From: CAYWRO01 sp964460345
Lineage (GTDB): Bacteria > Planctomycetota > Phycisphaerae > Phycisphaerales > UBA1924
Length of the DNA: 64,000 nucleotides
Direction of reading: 5' to 3'
NCBI GenBank assembly: GCA_964460345.1
Contig: CAYWRO010000006.1
Span: 1-64,000 of the forward strand
A program made the position numbers and the translations under genes. Below are positions 1 to 9,488 of this stretch, one piece after another. How positions within the stretch are numbered: position 1 is the first letter of the stretch; each line of letters begins with the position of its first letter. The notes beneath the pieces were generated by a model, which ran no database searches, had not been told where the DNA came from, and saw only the letters and a list, made by a program, of their open reading frames with translations.

Positions 1-2126
1 TCGGCACCGAGCGGCACGAAAGCCGCCGCATCGACAACCAGCTCCGCGGCCGCTCCGGTCGCCAGGGCGACAACGGCTCCTCACGCTTCTTCGTCAGTTG
101 TGAAGACGACCTCATGAAGATGTTCGCCGGCGAGACCCTCATGAAGGTCCTGCCGCGGCTCGGCTTCAAGGAAGGCGACTTCATCGATTCCAAGATGCTC
201 TCCAAGCGCATCGAAGGCGCCCAGCGCAAGGTCGAAGAGCGCAACTTCCAGTACCGCAAGAACATCCTCGAGTATGACGAGGTCATGGAGCACCAGCGCC
301 AGGCCTTCTACGGCATGCGCCAGCGCGTGCTCGAAGGTCGCGACGTCAAGGGCCTCATCTTCGAGTTCATCACCGAGGCCGTTGGTGACGCCGTCGCCGA
401 CTACCTCTCACCCCTTTACGCCGCCCAGTGCGCCGCCGAGTACGCCAACAACGTGCTCGAGGCCCAGATCGTCCCCGAACGTCTCGTCGGACGCGAGTAC
501 GAGGAAATGCTCGACCGCATCCGCAAGGACGCCAAAGAGGACGCGAAGAACGCCATCAGCGTCACCATTGGCGAGTACATGCCCACCAGCGGCAGCGACG
601 TCGAGGTGGAGTTTGACGTCGCCGGGCTCGCCGCCTGGGCCAGGGATCAGTTCGGCGTCGAACTGGACATCGCCGAGCTGCGCGAACGCGGACCGGGCGA
701 ACGCAAACGCCTCGAAGACACGCTCGCCGACGCCGCCGCGGCGAAGATTGACGCCGCGGACCTCTCCGGCATCCGCGAGTACGTGGCGTCCGGCTACGGC
801 GTCTCGAAGCTCGTCGAGTGGGCCGATCGCAAGTTCGGCATCAAGCTCGCGGCCGAGGAGATCAGCAAGGCCCAGGACGACGGCGGCGTCGAAGCCGTCG
901 AAGAACTGATCGTCAAGCGCGCCGAGGAGCTCTACAACAAGCGCGAGATCGAGTACCCCGTCGAGTTCGCCATGGACATGGCCATGGCGATGATGCGGCA
1001 GAACCCCGCCCAGGGCGCGCAGTACCTCATCAACTGGGCCAACCTCCGCTTCAACATGGGCTGGACGCTCGAATCGCTCCGCGCCATCCCGCCCCAGCAG
1101 GCCCGCCAGCAGCTCAACGACGCCTCGAAGAAGTTCGTCGAAGAGAACGCCATCGGAAAGGCCATGGACGAGGCTGCCGCCATCTGCATGGACGACGAGG
1201 CCCTCGCCAGCTTCTTCCGCGAACGCCTCGGCGCGCCCGAGGTCCCCTTCGACATCCGCCGCCTCGCCGATCGCGAAGATCGCGAGCCCGCCGTCCGGGC
1301 CCGCGTCGAGTCCGTCCTGCGCGCCGAACTGCTCTACTTCGAACGCACCATGCTTCTGGAAGTCCTCGACGGCATCTGGAAGGACCACCTCTACGCGATG
1401 GACCAACTCCGCGGCTCCATCAGCTTCCGCGCCGTCAGCCAGCAGGACCCGCGCATCGAGTTCAAGCGCGAAGGCTCACGCCTCTTCAAGAACATGCACG
1501 AGGCGATCCGCGACAAGATCTCCGACTACGTCTTCAAGCTCAAGCTCTCCCCACGCCTGCCCGGCGGTCCGGGAGTCCGGCCCCAGGCCCCGATGCGGCC
1601 CGCGCCGGCAGCCCAGCCGCGACCAGGCGTCTCCACGGGCACCGGCACCAGCGCGGACATGTACCCGGCTCCCGCCACGCCCGTCCCCGGTGTCATCGCC
1701 GGCCCCGGGCTCGGCCCGGTCGTCGCCGGCGCGCCTGCCGGCGGCGGCGCACAGCCCGCCCCGGCCGCCGCGGCGTCCCCGCCCTCCGCAGAGTCGACGG
1801 AGACCCCGCCGTCGCCACCGTCTCCGCCTCCGATGCCGGAGCCGCCCCCAATGCCCGCGGCGCCGCCCGCCGGCGCGGTGCTGGCCGGGGCCGCCGGGGA
1901 GATTCCCATCCCGGATGCCGCTGCCCCCGCCAGTGAGGCCCGCCAGCGCGACCTTGAGGCCGCAAACAGGGCAGGAGCGGGCGGAGCCGCCGCGGGCGAC
2001 GCCAGCAAGCAGCAGCCGGTCGTCCGGACGGCCCGGAGGGTCGGCCGCAACGATCCCTGCCCCTGCGGCTCGGGCAAGAAGTACAAGAAGTGCTGCGGAG
2101 CCCCGAGCAACGCCGCGGCGGAGTAA
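1..2126 (+). CDS. secA: Preprotein translocase ATPase SecA, C-terminal part (5' end outside window)
   Basis: SecA is the ATPase that pushes unfolded preproteins through SecYEG. The reading frame is open from base 3, before any start codon, and begins in the conserved nucleotide-binding-fold-2 stretch G-T-E-R-H-E-S-R-R-I-D-N-Q-L-R-G-R-S-G-R-Q-G-D, so the gene starts upstream of the window. Visible after it are the helical-scaffold motif YDEVMEHQR (about base 273), the second scaffold motif IWKDHLYAMDQLRG (about 1375), a Pro/Ala-rich linker of about 160 residues, and a terminal SEC-C zinc motif CPCGSGKKYKKCCG. The segment between the two scaffold motifs is about 370 residues against roughly 150 in E. 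coli SecA, and holds three WA-x(3)-F repeats (see findings). A perfect hairpin terminator follows. Confidence 0.97.
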   Translation, partial: GTERHESRRIDNQLRGRSGRQGDNGSSRFFVSCEDDLMKMFAGETLMKVLPRLGFKEGDFIDSKMLSKRIEGAQRKVEERNFQYRKNILEYDEVMEHQRQAFYGMRQRVLEGRDVKGLIFEFITEAVGDAVADYLSPLYAAQCAAEYANNVLEAQIVPERLVGREYEEMLDRIRKDAKEDAKNAISVTIGEYMPTSGSDVEVEFDVAGLAAWARDQFGVELDIAELRERGPGERKRLEDTLADAAAAKIDAADLSGIREYVASGYGVSKLVEWADRKFGIKLAAEEISKAQDDGGVEAVEELIVKRAEELYNKREIEYPVEFAMDMAMAMMRQNPAQGAQYLINWANLRFNMGWTLESLRAIPPQQARQQLNDASKKFVEENAIGKAMDEAAAICMDDEALASFFRERLGAPEVPFDIRRLADREDREPAVRARVESVLRAELLYFERTMLLEVLDGIWKDHLYAMDQLRGSISFRAVSQQDPRIEFKREGSRLFKNMHEAIRDKISDYVFKLKLSPRLPGGPGVRPQAPMRPAPAAQPRPGVSTGTGTSADMYPAPATPVPGVIAGPGLGPVVAGAPAGGGAQPAPAAAASPPSAESTETPPSPPSPPPMPEPPPMPAAPPAGAVLAGAAGEIPIPDAAAPASEARQRDLEAANRAGAGGAAAGDASKQQPVVRTARRVGRNDPCPCGSGKKYKKCCGAPSNAAAE

Positions 2127-2170
2127 ACCGCGGCCGCGCCCGGTCGCATCCACATCTCAGTTCGCCAACG

Positions 2171-2203
2171 GATGCCCCGCCCCCCGGCGGGGCATCCTCT
2201 TTA
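2171..2203 (+). terminator. Rho-independent terminator after secA
   Basis: A perfect 11-bp stem (GATGCCCCGCC paired with GGCGGGGCATC, CCCC loop) is followed by CTCTTT, 44 bases after the secA stop. It separates secA from the pseudopilin gene. Confidence 0.8.
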
Positions 2204-2303
2204 GGCGTCTGTGCGTATCGGCCCCCAGGCGCACGCCTCACCGCGCCCCGCGTGTATGCTTACAGGATCGCTCCCGGGTCGGCCTTTGTCGGAGAGAACC
2301 GCG

Positions 2304-3203
2304 ATGACAGCAGCAAACCGCACATCGACAGGCGGCCCGTCCGTCCGGCCCGCAGGCCGCGCCTTCACCATGGTCGAACTCATGGTTGTCCTCATCGTGG
2401 TGATCATCCTCGCCACGATCGCCCTCGGCCTGGCCAACCGCGTCACCGAGGGCGGCAAGCAGACGCAGACCGAGAACACCATCCGCGCCCTCGACCAGGT
2501 GCTCACCGAGTACAAGGCCTCCTACGGCGCACGCCCGCCGGCCTGGGTCACCACCGATCAGACCATGGCCGAGACCTACCCGACTAATCCGACCGATCCG
2601 AGCGCGGACGTGTATGACTCGAAGCGCTTTTTCTTCCCGCTCGTCGACGGCCGCTACGAGGGACGCAGCAATGACATCAAGGGCCAGGGGTTGACCGGCG
2701 CGTCAAACTCCCTCCCGGACCTCGACCCCGCGCAACCCACCGTCGGGCTCTTCCTGCTGCTCGCGGCACAGGAAGCCGGCGGCATCGACACCATCCTAAA
2801 GGGCTTCGACGCGAAGATCGTCTCGCGCCAGGACGTCTGGGCCCACGGCTGGGAAAAGAACAGCTCAGACGAGCCGACCGGCTCGATTCAGCATCGACGC
2901 CTTCGCATCCCCGTCATCCTTGACGGCTTCGGCCAGCCGATCCGCTTCGTGCATCCCTCGTTTGACGGCGGCCCCGCCCCGATCGACGTCAACCCGTACC
3001 ACAACTCCAGCGGTCCCGGAACAGTCCAGTTCTCCCGCGCCGCCCTCCCGGGCAACGCGGTCCCTGACGCCGTCGGCGACTCCGACGAAGGCATCTGCGT
3101 CGGCAAGAATCCATACTTCTACTCCGCAGGCGGCGACTTCGACCCCGGCACGCGCGACGACAACGTCTACAGCATCGAACCGACCTTCCCCCAGCCGGAC
3201 TGA
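2304..3203 (+). CDS. Type II secretion/type IV pilus-like pseudopilin
   Basis: The 299-residue protein carries a type III (prepilin) signal near residues 20-45: A-F-T-M-V-E-L-M-V-V-L followed by a hydrophobic helix, with Glu at mature position 5. The residue before the cleavage point is Ala rather than the usual Gly. The long polar C-terminal domain resembles GspG-like major pseudopilins (TETYPTNPTDPSADVYDSKRFFF region, then mixed beta). The ATG at 2304 is preceded by GGAGAG at normal spacing; a longer frame from 2211 exists but has no ribosome site and would put 31 extra residues before the signal. No other secretion gene is adjacent, so the assembly system it joins is not known. Isolated pseudopilins of this kind are common in planctomycetes. 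Confidence 0.85.
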   Translation: MTAANRTSTGGPSVRPAGRAFTMVELMVVLIVVIILATIALGLANRVTEGGKQTQTENTIRALDQVLTEYKASYGARPPAWVTTDQTMAETYPTNPTDPSADVYDSKRFFFPLVDGRYEGRSNDIKGQGLTGASNSLPDLDPAQPTVGLFLLLAAQEAGGIDTILKGFDAKIVSRQDVWAHGWEKNSSDEPTGSIQHRRLRIPVILDGFGQPIRFVHPSFDGGPAPIDVNPYHNSSGPGTVQFSRAALPGNAVPDAVGDSDEGICVGKNPYFYSAGGDFDPGTRDDNVYSIEPTFPQPD

Positions 3204-3312
3204 CGCCGGGCCCCATCCCGCGGCCCTGCCGCCTCTCCTCAGCCCCTGCCGGACCCCCGGCTCCGCATTTCCCTCATTGCCCGACCCGGCCTATCATGGG
3301 CCTCAACACACA

Positions 3313-3386
3313 CGGGGTGTAGCGCAGCTTGGTAGCGCGTCTCGTTCGGGACGAGAAGGTCGGAGGTTCAAATCCTCTCACCCCGA
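3313..3386 (+). tRNA. tRNA-Pro (anticodon CGG)
   Basis: A complete 74-base cloverleaf: acceptor CGGGGTG/CACCCCG with discriminator A, D arm GCGC/GCGC with loop AGCTTGGTA, anticodon stem TCTCG/CGAGA with loop TTCGGGA giving anticodon CGG, and T arm with loop TTCAAAT. CCA is not encoded. It reads CCG codons, which are frequent in this GC-rich genome. Confidence 0.95.
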
Positions 3387-3558
3387 TTCGCCGCAAGATC
3401 GGCTGAACGCCTGACCGCATGAAGTCGGGCGACCCGGAACCCAACTTAGAGAGTTGACCAGACCGATCACCTCATTCGTGGTCCGGGCGAGCGTATCAAC
3501 AACTCAGAAGGCGGGGTCGCTGAACTCGAGGGTGACGCGCGCGGCAGACCTCAGGCGC

Positions 3559-4248
3559 TCAGTGCGTCAACGCATACGCGAGCAGATTCACATTGATATC
3601 GCGCGCGTTGGCAAGCTCGTTGCCCCCGCAGCAGCAGCAGTCGCCGCCGACGTTGGCCGTGTCGTTCAGGCCGTCCTCAGAGAAGACGATGACGATCTTG
3701 CCGTCGATCGTGAGGCCGTAGAGCGTCGGCGAGACATACGAGCGCTTCTTGCCCGTGAGGCGCTCGACCGGGTGCACCGTGCTGTAAATCGCATGATCCA
3801 TCGGGATCGGCTCGAGCGTCTTCTCCGGGAACATGGAGGCAAACTCGCTGCGGAAGCTGTCCGCCCACTTGGTGCTGCTGCAGCCGGCGGACGCCACCAG
3901 AAAGCCGCCGCGGGTGACGTAATCGCGCAGGTTCGTCCGCTGCTCTTCGGTGAGCTGGAACGAGTTCTCGCCCGTCATCACGACAAACGGATACTGGAAC
4001 AGTTCGCTTGAGTCGAGGTGGACGGAATCCAGCCGGCGCGTGGTCCGGACGTACGTGTCCTCTTCGATCGCCTTGGTGAACTCATCGGAGAAGCACACGG
4101 CGGACTGGTCGTTGCCGTACACGAGTTGGCCGACCGCGATGAGGGAGGGATCTTCCGTTTCCGGCGCCGTCGTGACAGTCTCACTGCTGCCGGCGAGAGC
4201 GGCCAGCGCGAGCGTCAGAGAGCCGAGCGAGGCGAGCAAGCGGGTCAT
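3559..4248 (-). CDS. DUF4159 domain protein, last gene of the MoxR/VWA block
   Basis: A 229-residue protein with an N-terminal hydrophobic signal (residues 3-20) and a DUF4159-like body: a strand, the motif F-V-V-M-T-G near 88-93, Y-V-T-R-G-G-F-L near 110-117, and a D-H-A-I-Y-S-T-V-H block near 151-159, as in the Rossmann-like DUF4159 proteins found beside VWA and MoxR genes. Its ATG overlaps the stop of the gene upstream by 4 bases, implying translational coupling. Four consecutive cysteines (204-207) between glycines, plus Cys52 and Cys123, are unusual and could bind metal or form disulfides. The function of the family is not established; association with the neighbouring VWA proteins is inferred from gene order. 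Confidence 0.8.
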   Translation of the reverse strand: MTRLLASLGSLTLALAALAGSSETVTTAPETEDPSLIAVGQLVYGNDQSAVCFSDEFTKAIEEDTYVRTTRRLDSVHLDSSELFQYPFVVMTGENSFQLTEEQRTNLRDYVTRGGFLVASAGCSSTKWADSFRSEFASMFPEKTLEPIPMDHAIYSTVHPVERLTGKKRSYVSPTLYGLTIDGKIVIVFSEDGLNDTANVGGDCCCCGGNELANARDINVNLLAYALTH

Positions 4249-7238
4249 GGTTCATCCTTCCCCGAGTCTGAGTCCTGCTCCGGAGCGCGATTCGCCAGAG
4301 CGGCGAAGTAACGCCGGGTGTGCTCCCGATACCCTGGGGGAGCATACGCCCAGTCCGAAAGGCCGCCCAGACCGCCCGGTCCCGCCTCCGCGGCGGACAC
4401 GACCTCCGGCCCCTCGCCGCGCTCGCCCCGCGCCATGGGCGACGGCAGCGCCGGCATGTCGTCCCCCGGCCCGGTGCGGCCGATCATGGCCAGCAGGGAG
4501 GCATGCGCGGCGAGGCGCGACTCCAGCGGTCCCGCCAGCTTGTACGAAAACTCGCCCATGCCCCCGCTCAGCCCGCCCGCCATCGCGCCCGGGCCTTCAC
4601 CCCCGGGCGAAGCGCCCCTCCCGATGCCAGGCGTCAACCCAAACCCCGGCATCGTCCCCGAGCCTCCGCCCTGGCCCATGCCCTGGCCCATCTGTGAGAG
4701 CGCTGATGCGAGCTGCGAACGGGAAAGCCCGAGGCAGCCGTCCAGCCCCTCGCCCGGCGAGTTGCACAGCCCCGAGCACTCCGAGATCAGCGACTCAAGC
4801 TTCTCCGAAGCGCTGCGAGCCTCGGCGACGGCCGTCGCGCCTTCGCCCTCCTCCCCGGCAGTCGCCGCGGCAGACTGGTTGCTCATCGGATCGAGGTTGC
4901 CGAGCTGCTCGCAGATCCCCGCCGCGGCCGCGCTCATCTGCGGGAGGTCCTCGGCCGACTGCTGCGCGACCTCGCTCAGCGCCCGGCGCGTCCGCTCAAG
5001 CTCCTGACGAAGCGCGTGCTGCTCCTGCGCAAGGTGCTGAAGCCGACGCAGGTCGTCCCGGCTCAGGGTCGGCGCATCGTCGAACTCGCTCATCAGATCA
5101 GCAAGCTGCATCTGGGCATCAGCAATCTGAACGATCTGCGAGGCAAGAGCGCGCATCTCCGCCGCACGGCGGAGTTGATCAAGCTCTTCCGCGCTCCGCT
5201 GCGCCTCCTGCATCGCGGATTGATCCTGATCGGCAGCCTGCATCGCCGCGAGCGCTTCCGCCGCCTCCGCGGCGTCGCTGGACTGCATCGCCCGCGCGGC
5301 GTCCTGTGCAGCCGCAGCGCTGCCCTGCATCTGCTCCGCCAGGCGCTCCATCTGGGCGTTCAGGGCCGGGTCAAACTCGTAGAGCGGATCCTGCGCAGCC
5401 CGCTCGCGCAGCGCCCCGGCAAGCGCCTCGGTCGCCTGCGCATTGGCGGCAAGCTCGCGGCCGATCTCGGCCAACTGCGCGCGTTCCTCCTCGGTGAGCG
5501 ACGGCTGACCATCCGAACCGCGGTCCGCGGCAGCCTGCAGAATCTGTTCGGCCTGCTCGCGCAACTGCTCTCTCTGCTCCCGCAGGTGCTCAATTGCCGC
5601 GAGCGCCGCCTCGAGTTCTTCGGCGACCTGCCGGGCTGACATCTGCTGTCGCGCGAGCTGGTCGTACTCCTCCCGGCTCAGCACGTGCACCTCGTGGGTC
5701 GCACTGACGCCGAGTTGTCCCTCCTCCGGCGCGGTATCGAAGGCGCTGGCATAAATGCGGAGGATGTCGCCGGCAGCCGCCTGCATCGCCCCCAGGTCAA
5801 GCTCCGTCGCGCGATCATCGCGCCTCACCTCGCGCACGAACTGCTCGGCCAGCAGCGGCTCGGGGTCGATCCCGTTCACGCCCGCGTGCAGCGCAACCTG
5901 CCGAAGGCCGACGTCGTCCGTCGTCATGACATCCACCGGAATGCGCGCACCGACAGGCGCGATCGTCACCGGTGCAGGCTCATCCATCTGCACGCGCGGC
6001 GGCGCATCCGGAATGGCGCGCACCGCCCCCTCAAGCGTCGAGCGCCCCGGCGTGCCGTCCACCCCTTGCACGGCGAGCGTGAAGCGACCGTCCTCGGTGA
6101 GCGTGAATGAACCACGCGCTGCGTGCGGATCAGCCGGATCGGCCTCAATCGCAACGCTCGGCCCACCGGCCCCATCGGCCCCGTCCGTCGTCAGGCGCAG
6201 CGTCCCACCGCCCAGCGGCAGCGTGGCGCGAACGCGCCACTCCACGCGCGTCCCCGCAAGAGCGACAATTCCTCCAGGCTTCAGCGGCTCGCTCCGCGGC
6301 GTCCACCCCGTGTACGCCGGGTAGTGATACGTGACCTCCACCAAATCAATCGTCGGCGCGGGCCGAACAGCAAGCGTGTGGGTGCGGCTGCGTCCGCGCG
6401 GCGTGTCGATGTAGAAGCGCAGCGACTCCTCCACGCGCTGCAGCGCCAATGCATACGCGTCCGGCGCATCCACATTGGCCAGCATCGGCACGCGCCTCTG
6501 CTCACGCCCATCGGAATCCACAAAGACGACGTCCGCCTGGCTCGGCCGCCACAGCCCGGACAACTCCGCATCGATCGTCACCGGATCCCCATAGATCACG
6601 GGATCCGCGCTCGGCGTGACCTTGAACTTCACAAACGTAAACGGCGGATGGTCCCCGGAAGGATTCACCAGCCGCGGCAACTCAATCAGCCACAGCCGCG
6701 GGTAGACCGCAAACGCGGCAAGAAGCACGGCCGCCACGATCAACAGCGACCGCGCCGCGCGGCGCACCGGCCGGCTGCTCACGATGCGACCCGGCTCGAC
6801 CAGGTGCGACGATGAGACCCCGCTCTGAATCGCCCGCTCGACGAGCGCTGCGCTCGCATGGACGCGTGCCGCGGGATCGCTGGTCAAGTCCAGCGCCGTA
6901 ATGAAGCGGCTGTCGCCAAGGCCCAGCGACTCCTCCGCCTGCACCGCCGCCTGCCGCGCCGTGGTGCGCGCCCGCCAACCAGCGCGCCAGATGGCCGCGA
7001 TCGCAAACACAACCGCGGCCAGCGCCCCCGCCCGCACCCCATGGCGAACCGCTTCCGGAAGCGCAAAGGCCGCATCGATCACCACCGCCGCCGCGACGAT
7101 GAGAAGCCCGCCCGTGGCGACCGCGACCATCGTACGAGCCGCGGCGAGCCACACCACGCGCCGCGCGACCGCCCGAAGGCGAGCCTGCAACGCCTCAACC
7201 ATCGTGGCGTCCTCCCAGGTTGTCGCGTCGCTGGACAT
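4245..7238 (-). CDS. Large DUF4175-like membrane protein with long coiled coil
   Basis: A 997-residue protein. The N-terminus has two close transmembrane helices (about 35-60 and 70-90) and a third near 163-183. It is followed by beta-rich extracellular or periplasmic segments with several Pro-rich strands (about 190-520), then a long Glu/Gln/Ala-rich coiled coil (about 535-800) and a Gly-rich low-complexity tail. This arrangement resembles the DUF4175/large membrane proteins encoded in BatA-type operons. It starts 19 bases after the upstream VWA gene and overlaps DUF4159 downstream, so it is part of the same transcript. Role inferred only from context: a scaffold for the MoxR/VWA envelope system. 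Confidence 0.7.
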   Translation of the reverse strand: MSSDATTWEDATMVEALQARLRAVARRVVWLAAARTMVAVATGGLLIVAAAVVIDAAFALPEAVRHGVRAGALAAVVFAIAAIWRAGWRARTTARQAAVQAEESLGLGDSRFITALDLTSDPAARVHASAALVERAIQSGVSSSHLVEPGRIVSSRPVRRAARSLLIVAAVLLAAFAVYPRLWLIELPRLVNPSGDHPPFTFVKFKVTPSADPVIYGDPVTIDAELSGLWRPSQADVVFVDSDGREQRRVPMLANVDAPDAYALALQRVEESLRFYIDTPRGRSRTHTLAVRPAPTIDLVEVTYHYPAYTGWTPRSEPLKPGGIVALAGTRVEWRVRATLPLGGGTLRLTTDGADGAGGPSVAIEADPADPHAARGSFTLTEDGRFTLAVQGVDGTPGRSTLEGAVRAIPDAPPRVQMDEPAPVTIAPVGARIPVDVMTTDDVGLRQVALHAGVNGIDPEPLLAEQFVREVRRDDRATELDLGAMQAAAGDILRIYASAFDTAPEEGQLGVSATHEVHVLSREEYDQLARQQMSARQVAEELEAALAAIEHLREQREQLREQAEQILQAAADRGSDGQPSLTEEERAQLAEIGRELAANAQATEALAGALRERAAQDPLYEFDPALNAQMERLAEQMQGSAAAAQDAARAMQSSDAAEAAEALAAMQAADQDQSAMQEAQRSAEELDQLRRAAEMRALASQIVQIADAQMQLADLMSEFDDAPTLSRDDLRRLQHLAQEQHALRQELERTRRALSEVAQQSAEDLPQMSAAAAGICEQLGNLDPMSNQSAAATAGEEGEGATAVAEARSASEKLESLISECSGLCNSPGEGLDGCLGLSRSQLASALSQMGQGMGQGGGSGTMPGFGLTPGIGRGASPGGEGPGAMAGGLSGGMGEFSYKLAGPLESRLAAHASLLAMIGRTGPGDDMPALPSPMARGERGEGPEVVSAAEAGPGGLGGLSDWAYAPPGYREHTRRYFAALANRAPEQDSDSGKDEP

Positions 7239-7257
7239 CGATCACCTGCCTTCCATC

Positions 7258-9474
7258 TTACATCAAACCGGCGGCGCGGCGAAGCAACCATTCCAGACCG
7301 AACACGCCCGTCATGAGCAGAAGCACCCAGCCGTTCCGCCAGATCGGCTCGAGCCGCGCCGGCACCATCTGTGATTCCCGCTTGCGCTCCAGCAGGCCAA
7401 GGAGCGTCTCCGGCCCGTTCCGATCGAGCGAAAGCCCGCCCGTTTCGGCGGCGATCAGGCGCATCAGGTGCGGGTCCGCGGCGGTCATCAGACGCTCGCG
7501 ATCGTCGTTGTAGACGGTGAAACCCCGTGAGATCGTCTGCGGCGTCTGGCCGGGTGCGTTCAGGCGGAGTTGGTGCGAGCCGGTGGAGGTCGGCGTGTAC
7601 CGTCCCGTAAGCCGCCGTGTGCTTGCCGGCTCCGGTGTGAGCGCGATCAGCGCAGCGCGGCCATCTTCACCCGTGACCTCCAGACTGAACGAGGCTGCAT
7701 CGGCCACGGAGGTGCGCGTACGCACCGAGACCGTGATCTCGCGACCCAGCGCAACGGCGGCATTGCTGGTTTCCAGTGAGACAGTCGCCCCCGGTTCAAA
7801 GCCGCTGCCCATGATGAGCATGCGCGTAAGCGTGGACCAGAGAAGCTCCGCGGCTTCCGCGGGTACCTCCGCTTCCGGCGCGGGAAGCGACCACCGGTGG
7901 TGGCCCTGGCCGAGCCAGGCGAGGACAGCGCCGTCGCCGACGGGCGCTGAGACGAGCAGCGGCGTCTGCGGCGGCACGCCCGAGTCGGCGCTCGTCTCCA
8001 GCAGCACGGTCGCCGCGGCACTGAGTTGGCGCATCGAATGAACAGAGGACAGGGCCGGAAGATCCGGGAAGGCGTCGGCAAGCGTCGTGCTCGCGACCGG
8101 TTCGCTGAAGGCCGGGTGCGCTCGCGCGCTGCGCGTCGGGTGCGCAACGATCTGCCCAGTCAACTCAGGACCCAGTTCGCCCGGCAGCAGCGGCGACAGG
8201 ATCTCCATGATGACGGCGTCTTCTGTCGGCCGCCCGCGGGCGAGCATCAGGCGGCCGCCACTGGTGACGGCGCTCGCAAGCTCCGCCGCGGCCTTCGGCG
8301 AGAGCAGCCGCTCGACGTGCCGCCCGAGGACAACGGCGTCGTACTCGGCGATCCGGCCCGGCGCAAGGGGATCGTTCGCATCGCCCTCGCGCGACCGGAG
8401 CAGCTCCGTGCGCCGCGCGGAGAGGCGCGTGGCCTGCGTGAGATCGATACGCTCATCGGCCCGCAGCGCCTGGGCGATGAACTTGGTATCCCAGTGCGGC
8501 TCCCCCTCGATGATGAGCACGCGCATGCGCTCCGGCGCGGTCTCGATCATCACCGACTGGCTGTTGTTCGCCGTGACCTCCTCCCCTTCCACGGGTTCGA
8601 CCGTGAAGGTGTGTTCATGTGAGCCCGGCTTCTCGTGTGTGACCTCGATCTCCGTCGCAGCCTCATCCCCGGCAAACGCAATCGGAATGGTTTCATCGCC
8701 GTCAGGCCCGCGGTGATGCACCGTCGCGCGGGTCACGTCAAGGCCGAAGCGGTAAACCCGGACTCGGATGCGGCCCGGCTCGCCGGGCAGGGTGTAAGCC
8801 TGCTCCGGAACCGCGGCGATGGCAAGGTCCGGGGTCTGCCGAGACGATCCGACGCACACGGTGTGCACCGGCACACGCTGGCCGGCGAGCGGCAGAAGGA
8901 GATCGGCGGCGCTCGCCATGCCGCCGTCGCGGCCGTCGCTGATCAGGACGATGCCCGCGTGCGCCTGTGAACGGAAGAGCCCCGGCGCTGCGCGGAGCGC
9001 CGCGGCCAGGTCCGTCGAGCGCCCGCCGGCGATCGCGTCCGGTTCGCCGCGCAGTTCATCGGCCGACGCCGCCGAGGCGGCATCATCGAACCGCGCCATG
9101 CGCACGTCGGCGACCTCCTCGAGACGGCGCAGGAGGTCCGGGCGCAGCCACTCCTCTTGAACACGCTGCAGGCGGCACGCCGCGCCATCCGCATCGGCCG
9201 TCAGCATCGACCGCGAGGTGTCGATCAGCAGGAGCAGTTCCTCGTTCGTCTCCGGCTCGTGCGCGGGCTTCCTCGCCGACGGGTTGAGCAGCACGAGGGC
9301 GAGGATGAGCACGCCGGTCAGCCTGACGACGCCCAGCGCAGCGGCCGCCGCGGCAGCGCGGCGCTGCCTGGCGTACGACCACACCGACGCTCCCGTCAGT
9401 GCGAGCGTCAGCCCGATGATCGCTTCAAGCGGCAGTTGAGGGTCGAGGATGATGTCGGCGACGACGAAAAGCAT
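7258..9474 (-). CDS. VWA-domain membrane protein with glutamine-amidotransferase-like region
   Basis: A 738-residue protein. Two N-terminal hydrophobic segments (about 15-33 and 48-64) precede a von Willebrand A domain whose MIDAS motif D85-T-S-R-S89 is intact. Later come a beta-sandwich region and a Rossmann-like part with R-V-L-I-I-E-G-E-P-H-W-D near residue 340, as in the class-I amidotransferase-like region of similar planctomycetal proteins. A C-terminal hydrophobic helix lies near 715-735. The ATG at 9474 is preceded by GAGAG and lies 14 bases after the upstream stop; the frame is open further upstream only through GTG codons inside the neighbouring gene. Probably works with the BatA-like protein and MoxR. 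Confidence 0.8.
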   Translation of the reverse strand: MLFVVADIILDPQLPLEAIIGLTLALTGASVWSYARQRRAAAAAAALGVVRLTGVLILALVLLNPSARKPAHEPETNEELLLLIDTSRSMLTADADGAACRLQRVQEEWLRPDLLRRLEEVADVRMARFDDAASAASADELRGEPDAIAGGRSTDLAAALRAAPGLFRSQAHAGIVLISDGRDGGMASAADLLLPLAGQRVPVHTVCVGSSRQTPDLAIAAVPEQAYTLPGEPGRIRVRVYRFGLDVTRATVHHRGPDGDETIPIAFAGDEAATEIEVTHEKPGSHEHTFTVEPVEGEEVTANNSQSVMIETAPERMRVLIIEGEPHWDTKFIAQALRADERIDLTQATRLSARRTELLRSREGDANDPLAPGRIAEYDAVVLGRHVERLLSPKAAAELASAVTSGGRLMLARGRPTEDAVIMEILSPLLPGELGPELTGQIVAHPTRSARAHPAFSEPVASTTLADAFPDLPALSSVHSMRQLSAAATVLLETSADSGVPPQTPLLVSAPVGDGAVLAWLGQGHHRWSLPAPEAEVPAEAAELLWSTLTRMLIMGSGFEPGATVSLETSNAAVALGREITVSVRTRTSVADAASFSLEVTGEDGRAALIALTPEPASTRRLTGRYTPTSTGSHQLRLNAPGQTPQTISRGFTVYNDDRERLMTAADPHLMRLIAAETGGLSLDRNGPETLLGLLERKRESQMVPARLEPIWRNGWVLLLMTGVFGLEWLLRRAAGLM

Positions 9475-9488
9475 GGATCTCTCGAGTC

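Noticed and set aside
408..1406. 332-residue minus-strand ORF inside secA
   Set aside because: Shadow of the conserved SecA frame; no ribosome site and no recognisable domain.
2211..2303. Extended start of the pseudopilin gene
   Set aside because: The ATG at 2304 has a proper GGAGAG site and the signal lies near it; the extension has none.
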